Shown: positions 1-4,863 of the stretch, one piece after another | Layout of the letters: the number at the start of each line of letters is the position of its first letter | Numbering within the stretch: position 1 is the stretch's first letter | Assembly (NCBI GenBank): GCA_035544835.1 | Contig: DASZZV010000179.1 | Location: 1 to 7,213, forward strand | Reading direction: 5' to 3' | DNA length: 7,213 nucleotides | DNA from: DASZZV01 sp035544835 | Lineage (GTDB): Bacteria > Acidobacteriota > Thermoanaerobaculia > Gp7-AA8 | The notes under the pieces: generated by a model | Database searches by the model: none | Seen by the model: only the letters and a program-made list of their open reading frames with translations | What the model was told of the DNA's origin: nothing | Program-made: the position numbers and the translations under genes

Positions 1-154
1 CTGGGTTTGGCGATCGAGCTTCCAAGTCGAGCCCCGGAGGGGCGATCGAAACGAACCATCAAACGCCCCTCCGGGGCTCGAAACATACTTCGAGAAACCG
101 GTACCCAGGACTTCGTCCTGGGCTATTTTCAAACGCCCCTATGGGGCTAGAAAC
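1..154. repeat. cluster of dispersed GC-rich palindromes (REP-like)
   Basis: Three short palindromes share a GCCCC-N3-GGGGC core, at 31-43, 65-77 and 135-147. The copies at 61-84 and 131-154 are direct 24-base repeats identical at 21 positions, each bounded by AAAC. The copy around 27-51 is the same element in the opposite orientation. Between the two direct copies is a separate perfect hairpin at 104-122. The first bases of the window (CTGGGTTT) look like the end of a similar CCCAGG/CCTGGG hairpin, so the block is probably a large imperfect inverted arrangement cut by the window edge. This resembles intergenic repeats scattered through genomes of Acidobacteriota and Planctomycetota; that comparison is from memory. 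It lies beyond the 3' end of the selenoprotein gene. Confidence 0.75.
104..122. repeat. perfect 8-bp hairpin within the repeat cluster
   Basis: CCCAGGAC, loop TTC, GTCCTGGG: the arms are perfectly complementary. It is followed on the plus strand by GCTATTTTC, which contains only a short T run. It could help to end transcription or stabilise RNA 3' ends, but its association with the neighbouring GCCCC palindromes suggests it is mainly part of a dispersed repeat. Confidence 0.7.
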
Positions 155-469
155 AGAGATGAACGTCAGTCGCAGTCCATGTCATCTAATCCCAGTAGCG
201 ACGTTCGCGTCGTTCCCCGGCTCAGGATGACGAGCTCTTCACTCCGGGAACGCGGGACACGGCCTCCGATGGCCAACTGATCGAGTGGAACGACGTTGCC
301 GCCAGGGCACTGCCGCAGCTGTTCAACGAGTCGCTGCCGGTTTGCTCGAAGTGTTTCATCGCCCAGTCGTTTCGTCGAGAGCACGCCGATCTGGTCACCG
401 ACCGGCCTGAGCACCCGATGTTTCACGCCTGATCGAGCCCTGAGCCTCTTCGGGCGAGTTAGCTTGCCG
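155..469. other. gene-poor stretch downstream of the selenoprotein gene
   Basis: No convincing gene was found on either strand. The plus frame from 199 to 432 is open and ends in TGA. It would encode about 77 residues, including CSKC and the stretch QSFRREHAD, with plausible-looking composition. It has a TAG just upstream (196-198), no ATG, GTG or TTG start and no ribosome binding site. The overlapping minus frame running from 594 to 166 is Arg-rich and partly antisense to the selenoprotein gene, and I do not consider it real. The stretch may hold a decayed gene fragment or only non-coding spacer leading into the repeat cluster. Confidence 0.4.
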
Positions 470-1213
470 TCACAGAGACGGATAATCGACCAGAAGCGGC
501 CGCTGTGCGCCCGGCAGTTCGAGCAGTCTGAGCGCGGCTTCGATGACTGCATGCTGGCGTGATGGGTCGCCGGCCGTATCGAGCGGACGGCCATGAGGAA
601 ACGGGACGAACAGGGCTCGCGGAGGCCCTACCTTCTCCGCAACTTCGCGCAGCAGCTGCACTGCGACTGTCGAGATGCCCTGGCGCTCCAGCTCACCCGC
701 TACCAGGCCCACGGCCTGGTTGCACATCGGTCAGACCGGAACTAGCAGTGCCACGTCAACCGAGTCTTCGATCAGCGAAGCAGCAGCCGTGGGAGCCGTT
801 CCCGTAACCAGACGACCGGGAGCAGTGATCGAACCCATGAACGACAGATGTCGATGATTGACCGATCCGATCCGACCCGTCGCCACCAGCTCGTGCATCC
901 GATCGATCGGTAGCGCGAGATTCGGATCCTCGCGCATCGGACGATGATCGAAGGTCTCGCTGCGATGACTCTCCTGCAGCAGAGACAGATCGCAGTCGTC
1001 ATGAATGAATCGGAACGAACAATCGCCCCCCTTGATCTTCGGATCGAAAGGGGCGTCTCCATGTTCAACAAATCCGGCGCTCGAGACGAGGGCGATCCTG
1101 CTTTGGGCGAGAGGTTTCTTCAGCGGCGTCCACGGCGTCGGCTCGAGCCTTCGCCATGGATACGCTTTGAGGAAGAGTCGCGTGGACAGGTTGAACTCGG
1201 ACAAATCTCCCAT
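470..1213 (-). CDS. GrdB-related selenoprotein, read through in-frame TGA (Sec161)
   Basis: The frame runs from ATG at 1213 to TGA at 472-470 and has a single internal TGA at 733-731. With that TGA read as selenocysteine the product is 247 residues. Residues 1-160 resemble the N-terminal half of the selenoprotein B subunit of glycine/sarcosine/betaine reductase: an ALVSSAGF strand (41-48), GGDCSFR (62-68), ESHRSETFDH (81-90), LPIDRMHEL (101-109) and RHLSFMGSI (121-129). Then comes DVALLVPV-Sec-PMCNQ, which puts Sec161 and Cys164 in a UxxC motif where GrdB has its catalytic Sec, followed by the typical GLVAGELERQGISTVAV helix-strand. It is shorter than GrdB (over 400 residues), and no GrdA or GrdC partner is visible, so classical glycine reduction is not implied; a thiol/selenol redox role is inferred. 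It starts 13 bases after the DUF2892 gene, suggesting co-transcription. The nearest purine-rich SD (GGGAGG, 1237-1232) is 18 bases from the ATG, further than normal, so the start rests mainly on the family-like N-terminus. Confidence 0.87.
698..733 (-). promoter_or_regulatory. bacterial SECIS element following the Sec TGA
   Basis: Read on the minus strand, TGA (733-731) is followed by 10 bases and then a perfect 8-bp stem: ACCAGGCC (720-713), loop GTG (712-710), GGCCTGGT (709-702). Below an A·A mismatch the helix extends by two Watson-Crick pairs and one wobble (TGC with GCG, 724-722 and 700-698). The apical loop begins with G and lies 18 bases after the TGA. Known bacterial SECIS elements are short hairpins directly 3' of the UGA with a small G-containing apical loop roughly 16-37 bases away, so this fits well. 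Its expected role is to bind SelB at the ribosome and recode UGA as selenocysteine. Confidence 0.82.
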
Positions 1214-1226
1214 GATCTGAGTCCGT

Positions 1227-1445
1227 TCAGGCCTCCCTGGGAATGCGATGGATCGATTCGGATTCGTACGAACTGATATGGAACATCGCGTACAGTGGAC
1301 TGTAGCCCATGGCTCCAGTGACCAGCAGCAGCATACCGAAATAACCCCAGGCAGTCTTCGGGCCGGCCCAGACGAGCGATAGCAGCACGGCTCCGATCAG
1401 GATCCGGAGGGTGCGGTCGATGGTACCCAGGTTGATGTTCAACAT
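1227..1445 (-). CDS. DUF2892/YgaP-like small inner-membrane protein
   Basis: The product is 72 residues. The N-terminus MLNINLGTIDRTLRILIGAV matches the usual opening of the DUF2892 (YgaP-like transmembrane) family, with Asn-x-Gly-x-x-Asp-Arg-x-x-Arg. Two hydrophobic segments follow, about residues 14-28 and 33-47, then a GYSPLY motif. Family members usually read CPLY here; this one has Ser and contains no cysteine at all. A frame extending back to an ATG at 1568 would add 41 residues without family similarity. The ATG at 1445 is chosen because AAAGGAG lies 7 bases upstream. Such proteins often accompany rhodanese and other sulfur-handling genes, but their biochemical role is unclear. It lies 13 bases before the selenoprotein gene and 160 bases after the diheme cytochrome gene, so it may head its own transcription unit. 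Confidence 0.87.
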   Translation of the reverse strand: MLNINLGTIDRTLRILIGAVLLSLVWAGPKTAWGYFGMLLLVTGAMGYSPLYAMFHISSYESESIHRIPREA

Positions 1446-1452
1446 GATGTGG

Positions 1453-1459
1453 CTCCTTT
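1453..1459 (-). promoter_or_regulatory. ribosome binding site that fixes the DUF2892 start
   Basis: AAAGGAG on the minus strand with a 7-base spacer to the ATG at 1445. It selects this start over the longer open frame beginning at 1568. Confidence 0.85.
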
Positions 1460-1605
1460 CGTCCTCATCATGCTCGCCAAACGCGAGACGTGCCGTGATG
1501 AACGAGACGAGAGGATGTGATGCCGGACACGCTGCGGGGTGCCTCATGGCGGTCGGCGAGAAACACAACGCTTAAGACTTTCTTGTCCGACTTCCCGCCC
1601 CCCTT

Positions 1606-2592
1606 TTACCTGGAACGAGTGGGGGGGTAGATCAGGAGATACGTGTACGCCGCCGAGACCTCGTCGTCTGTCAGATAGTCAAACACCGGCATTCGGCCTC
1701 TGTACGACACCAGGGCCCGGCCCATCACCACCGGGGTTCCGTGACGAACCTTCCAGATCACCTGATACATCCCGCGCTCGGTCGCGAACGATCCCAGCGG
1801 TGGGACGGCGCCCTGCAACAACTCCTCGGGATCCGGCCAGCGGCCGGTAGCGTCGTGGCATGTATGACAGGTGCCCTTGACCAGGAGCTCGCCGACGCGC
1901 ACGACAGGCTCCGTAACAACCAATTGTCGTTTCTCGGCGCCGGGGACTCCCGACAGCAACTCCAGATAGGCGAGGAGCGCCTGCACCTCCTTGCCGGTCA
2001 GGTGACCGAATGGTGGCATCATCTGGCCGCCATTTTTCAGGCGGTCCAGCAGGTCCTTTTTAGAATCGGTCGCAAGTTGGAGTGCGTAGGCTGCCGTGAT
2101 TGGCCGACCGATCTTCTTCATGCGCGCCGACATCACCGCAGCCGAAGTTGCCTGTACGGGACCGATGATGGCATTGATTTCCGGTGGCGCGCCGTTACCG
2201 TCGGCCTGATGACAGGCCTGGCAATTGAGTCGATAAAGATCCGCACCGCTCAACCGCGAGGGACCGGTGACGTTTTCGGAGTACTTGATGCTGGCCAGCG
2301 GCAGCGGGTTTTCGGCCGACGGTCCCCAAAGGCCCGTGCGCCCCATCCCCGATGTTTCCATCGAGAGACCAACGCGCTCGAGGTTGCTTGGGCCCCGCAC
2401 TGGTGTTACCGCGGCCGACGATGGCCCTGCTGTCAAACGGGTGTGTCCGTCATGCGCCACGCCCGCCAGGAGGATCGCCTCGAAGGCGCACAGGAATGCT
2501 CCAGTCAGAACGATCCGTGGCGACCGCAGCCAAGGCGTGGCAATTCGCTGATGCCTGCGGTCGCGACGCCCCTCGTTCCACTCGCGCATCAC
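1606..2592 (-). CDS. membrane-anchored diheme c-type cytochrome
   Basis: The product is 328 residues from GTG at 2592; an ATG one codon later is equally possible. A basic N-terminus precedes a hydrophobic segment at about residues 26-46, likely an uncleaved anchor or signal sequence. A linker of about 65 residues leads to two cytochrome c domains. The first has CQACH (124-128) with probable Met ligand 191 or 192 in MMPPFGHLTGKEVQALLAYL. The second has CHTCH (242-246) with probable Met301 in RMPVFDYLTDDEVSAAYTYL. This is the class I His/Met layout, so two periplasmic electron-carrying hemes are expected. The gene starts one base (GTG) or four bases (ATG) after the cupredoxin stop and lacks a clear ribosome binding site, which points to translational coupling. 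It probably receives electrons from, or passes them to, the cupredoxin and outer-membrane cytochrome encoded upstream; partners and direction are inferred. Confidence 0.92.
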   Translation of the reverse strand: MMREWNEGRRDRRHQRIATPWLRSPRIVLTGAFLCAFEAILLAGVAHDGHTRLTAGPSSAAVTPVRGPSNLERVGLSMETSGMGRTGLWGPSAENPLPLASIKYSENVTGPSRLSGADLYRLNCQACHQADGNGAPPEINAIIGPVQATSAAVMSARMKKIGRPITAAYALQLATDSKKDLLDRLKNGGQMMPPFGHLTGKEVQALLAYLELLSGVPGAEKRQLVVTEPVVRVGELLVKGTCHTCHDATGRWPDPEELLQGAVPPLGSFATERGMYQVIWKVRHGTPVVMGRALVSYRGRMPVFDYLTDDEVSAAYTYLLIYPPTRSR

Positions 2593-2593
2593 G

Positions 2594-3175
2594 TCATTTC
2601 GCGATTGCGAAATCCGTCTCTGTCGCGCCTTTCACGGCGACCGTCCTCATCGCCGGCTTCAACGTCGGGTGCCACACCTTGAGGGTGTACGTCCCATCGG
2701 GGACATCCTTGATCTCATAGGAGCCGTCAGGCGAGGTGACCGCGAAATACGGAGTCGGCAGCGCCGCGACAAATCCCTCCATCTCCGGATGCACTTTGCA
2801 CAGCAGCGCTGCGAAACATGCCTTCTTGAAGGTGAAGTTCTTAGTCTGTCCTTGCGCCCAGGTGCCGAGATTGAACCGATCGGCGCAGGCATCGGGCGAG
2901 AAGACGTTGTGGAGTACGGAGTCGGAGTTGAAAAAGTCGACGGTCGTGCCGATGACCACCGGCAAAACGTGCGGAACGAACCGCATGTTCTTCTGATCCA
3001 TCCTGGCGTGTACCGACGGTGGCGCAACCGTCTTCCCTGACACCTTGTCGATGTAGACCACGGCGTTCGATGAGTCGCGCAGTCCTTGGGTGCTGACTTT
3101 CCCGTGGATCTCGCCTGCGATCAGCGGCACTGCCAGCATCGAGATCGCAAATGGAAGTGTAAGAAATCGCTTCAT
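2594..3175 (-). CDS. exported cupredoxin-like protein with carboxypeptidase-regulatory-like tail
   Basis: The product is 193 residues. A signal peptide (MKRFLTLPFAISMLAVPLIA) is probably cleaved near residue 20, sending it to the periplasm. A plastocyanin-like core follows: VIGTTVDFFNSDSVLHN contains His89, and a later loop contains Cys126-x2-His129-x2-Met132 (CKVHPEM). Together these make a plausible type 1 copper ligand set. After about residue 140 comes a second small beta domain (FAVTSPDGSYEIKDVPDGTY to the C-terminus) like carboxypeptidase regulatory domains. Proteins of this architecture are often labelled methylamine utilization protein or plastocyanin-like, without a proven role here. 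An AAAGGAG site overlaps the stop codon of the preceding outer-membrane cytochrome gene, and the next gene follows within one to four bases, so it lies in a tight operon of electron-transfer genes. A copper-based electron shuttle is the most likely role. A nitrosocyanin-like or purely structural role cannot be excluded. Confidence 0.88.
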   Translation of the reverse strand: MKRFLTLPFAISMLAVPLIAGEIHGKVSTQGLRDSSNAVVYIDKVSGKTVAPPSVHARMDQKNMRFVPHVLPVVIGTTVDFFNSDSVLHNVFSPDACADRFNLGTWAQGQTKNFTFKKACFAALLCKVHPEMEGFVAALPTPYFAVTSPDGSYEIKDVPDGTYTLKVWHPTLKPAMRTVAVKGATETDFAIAK

Positions 3176-3182
3176 GCTGAGT

Positions 3183-3189
3183 CTCCTTT
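3183..3189 (-). promoter_or_regulatory. ribosome binding site overlapping the upstream stop codon
   Basis: AAAGGAG with a 7-base spacer to the ATG at 3175. Its first two bases are shared with the TAA stop (3190-3188) of the outer-membrane cytochrome gene, so translation of the two genes is likely coupled. Confidence 0.85.
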
Positions 3190-4567
3190 AGAAAGCGAAT
3201 CGCAGGATGGTGTTCAATGTGTAGTTTTTCGATTCGTGCAGATCGCGCCGATACTCCAGCGTCGCTTTGACGTTGGCGTAAGCAAAGTAACTCAGCGAGG
3301 CATTCAGGAAGCGAAGCGATTGCGCTTGCTGGTCAGCCGGACGGAGGTTCTCGTATCGAAGCGAGGCCTGCAGCGGCGGGAGGATCACGTAATCCGACTG
3401 CAGGAACCATGTGTTGTAGTTGCCGTCGAACCTCTTGAGCAGCATGCCGTCTTCGCCGAACGTGTCGAGCCGGTCACGGCCGCGCAGGTAGACGCCGAAA
3501 AGATTCATGTCGCCGAAGTACCAGGAGCCATAGACGCCGGCGCGATTGAATGTCCGGTCCTGAATGTTGATCGGCATCCCTGAAGCATCCTGCATCGGGA
3601 AATCGATTCCTTTGCCGTTGCCGCTATACCCGAGGAGCCCGACGCGGACCGACCGCTCTCTCCAGTTCTCCGGCGGGAGCGTCACTCCCGTCGTATCGCC
3701 ATCGAGACCCATGCCGCCGAATTTGTAGTCGACGCGGGCGTATACGTCTTTGCTCGCGTTGCCGTCCGTGTTTCCGCCGGCAGACGGTCCCAATCCATTC
3801 ACGACGCCGAAGGTGTAAAAGAATCGATGGGCGCCGACGCCATAGATCTCGATTCCTTTCACCATGCCAGGCACGCTGATCCCTCCCATCCCCTCGGACA
3901 GGCCCGTGCCGCCATTCATGCCAATCGGATTGAAGGCGAAGAGCGTTTCGATGCCGTTGTCGGTCGAGATCCACATCTCCTGGAAGCCGGCGGCGAGATC
4001 CGGCGCAAACTTTCCGATCTTGAAATTGACGAGGTGCTTGCGGCCGAATGGTGAGTTGATGTGGAGCTGCATATGCTCGAGCTCCGTTCCACTGCTTCCG
4101 TCGGGGTTCTCCGCCCATGTCACTTCGCTGAAGAAGCTCATGTGCTCGCCGAGAGTGCCGCCAGAGAAGAGGTTGGCTTCCTGCGGGAATTGAAAGTCGT
4201 TCTTTGTCACCGAGCGGCCGTTCGCGTCCAGCGATGAGGCGTAGACGCTGGCCATCTTGATGTTGAGCGCCAGCGGAATGTGAGCGGGGATGTCGCCTGG
4301 CCAGATCGCTTTCGGCCACATCTTCTTAAAGGCCTCGGCCCCGAGGCTCTGTGGCTTCTCTTCAGGCTCCATCTCACCCGGCATCCGATATCCGTTCAGC
4401 CGAAATGCTTCTCCAAAGGGATTCAGCTTCGGAAAACCAACGTGACAGGTCTGGCATGACGTCTGGTGTATGCGTGCGAACGCGGGGATCGCATTTGCGG
4501 AGGGGACAAAGACAAACAGCAAGCCCGTCAGGAATGAGACCGTGAGGATCCGGTGATGCTTGGTCAT
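3188..4567 (-). CDS. monoheme cytochrome c fused to an outer-membrane beta-barrel
   Basis: The product is 459 residues. The start at 4567 is chosen over an upstream ATG at 4687 because AAGGAG lies 7 bases before it and a clean signal peptide follows directly (MTKHHRILTVSFLTGLLFVF..., cleavage probably after ANA26). A single heme c site CQTCH (38-42) comes almost immediately, within GFPKLNPFGEAFRLNGYRM, with Met62 or Met66 as possible axial ligands. From about residue 85 the sequence alternates polar and aromatic residues, with Gly/Asn-rich turns, and ends in LNTILRFAF. A C-terminal Phe is the usual recognition signal for outer-membrane barrel assembly. A heme placed at the periplasmic mouth of a porin-like barrel is inferred, suited to moving electrons or a small substrate across the outer membrane. 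It is unlike MtrA/MtrB, where the multiheme protein is separate. It is the first gene of the set and faces the CRP-type site. Confidence 0.88.
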   Translation of the reverse strand: MTKHHRILTVSFLTGLLFVFVPSANAIPAFARIHQTSCQTCHVGFPKLNPFGEAFRLNGYRMPGEMEPEEKPQSLGAEAFKKMWPKAIWPGDIPAHIPLALNIKMASVYASSLDANGRSVTKNDFQFPQEANLFSGGTLGEHMSFFSEVTWAENPDGSSGTELEHMQLHINSPFGRKHLVNFKIGKFAPDLAAGFQEMWISTDNGIETLFAFNPIGMNGGTGLSEGMGGISVPGMVKGIEIYGVGAHRFFYTFGVVNGLGPSAGGNTDGNASKDVYARVDYKFGGMGLDGDTTGVTLPPENWRERSVRVGLLGYSGNGKGIDFPMQDASGMPINIQDRTFNRAGVYGSWYFGDMNLFGVYLRGRDRLDTFGEDGMLLKRFDGNYNTWFLQSDYVILPPLQASLRYENLRPADQQAQSLRFLNASLSYFAYANVKATLEYRRDLHESKNYTLNTILRFAF

Positions 4568-4574
4568 GCGAGCG

Positions 4575-4580
4575 CTCCTT
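4575..4580 (-). promoter_or_regulatory. ribosome binding site that fixes the barrel-cytochrome start
   Basis: AAGGAG on the minus strand with a 7-base spacer to the ATG at 4567. It excludes the 40-residue N-terminal extension that the open frame would allow, which lacks signal-peptide character. Confidence 0.85.
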
Positions 4581-4691
4581 TTGTTTGACACTTCCGAGGC
4601 CGTGGATGAATGGTGATCCCCGTGACGGCAAGTTCGCGCAATTCCATGATTGATCTTCAGCCCGCGGTCGGCTGTGCCGTCCCGCACTTCG

Positions 4692-4713
4692 CCGTGTGAT
4701 GTTCGTCACACGG
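4692..4713. promoter_or_regulatory. perfect CRP-type operator in the divergent promoter region
   Basis: CCGTGTGA-TGTTCG-TCACACGG is a perfect inverted repeat with 8-base arms and a 6-base spacer. Its core TGTGA-N6-TCACA (4695-4710) equals the consensus recognised by CRP of Escherichia coli and by related CRP/FNR-superfamily regulators. Its centre is 135 bases upstream of the barrel-cytochrome ATG and 161 bases upstream of the radical SAM ATG, so it could control either gene or both. It does not fit the FNR pattern TTGAT-N4-ATCAA. Promoter -35 and -10 boxes could not be assigned with confidence on either strand. TACAAC at 4756-4761 is a weak -10 candidate for the plus strand. Confidence 0.72.
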
Positions 4714-4754
4714 TCGATGGCGGCCGACATCGGCGCCGGATCGGATCGTGATGG

Positions 4755-4767
4755 GTACAACATGTAC
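4755..4767. promoter_or_regulatory. small palindrome GTACA-N3-TGTAC
   Basis: A perfect 5-base inverted repeat around ACA, 97 bases before the radical SAM start and 42 bases beyond the CRP-type site. It may be an operator for another regulator, or it may be chance. It overlaps the weak -10 candidate TACAAC. Confidence 0.3.
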
Positions 4768-4771
4768 TTCT

Positions 4772-4789
4772 CACGACGCGCGCTTCGTG
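4772..4789. promoter_or_regulatory. imperfect palindrome in the radical SAM leader
   Basis: CACGACGCGCGCTTCGTG is self-complementary except for one pair (16 of 18 bases pair). It lies just after the GTACA-N3-TGTAC palindrome and could form a small RNA hairpin or an operator. No specific function can be assigned. Confidence 0.25.
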
Positions 4790-4863
4790 TTCGGTGCCGA
4801 GCATCACAACCACATGTGACCGTCGTCATTGGGAGGAAATGAGGCAAGCGGCTTAATTGGTCC

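Noticed and set aside
61..154. Possible minimal CRISPR: two 24-base repeats separated by 46 bases
   Set aside because: Only two direct copies, an inverted third copy, and a second palindrome inside the would-be spacer. This fits dispersed palindromic repeats, not an array, and there are no cas genes.
166..594. 142-residue minus-strand open frame
   Set aside because: Arg-rich, overlaps the end of the selenoprotein gene in another frame, and shows no recognisable motif or ribosome binding site.
470..727. Separate 85-residue gene starting at ATG 727
   Set aside because: It is in phase with the upstream frame, starts two codons after the TGA, has no ribosome binding site, and its sequence is the C-terminal half of the GrdB-related protein.
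731..733. TGA as a nonsense mutation making a pseudogene
   Set aside because: Both halves are intact and family-like, the TGA sits at the catalytic Sec position with Cys three residues later, and a SECIS-like hairpin follows. A random nonsense mutation would not explain this.
1470..1484. CTCGC / GCGAG hairpin upstream of the DUF2892 gene as a terminator
   Set aside because: Stem of only 5 bp with no T run; too weak to call.
1741..2682. Long plus-strand open frame of 313 residues
   Set aside because: It lies antisense to the diheme cytochrome and the end of the cupredoxin, both with clear functional motifs. Its composition is that of a shadow frame in GC-rich DNA.
3624..4319. 231-residue minus-strand open frame
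   Set aside because: Rich in Arg and His, nested in another frame of the barrel cytochrome; a shadow frame.
4650..4662. TTGAT-like half site as an FNR box
   Set aside because: Only one half matches; the second half ATCAA is missing at the required spacing.
4839..4856. Five-codon leader ORF (MRQAA) before the radical SAM gene
   Set aside because: GGAGG lies only 2 bases before its ATG, too close for efficient initiation, and the peptide has no attenuation-like codon pattern.
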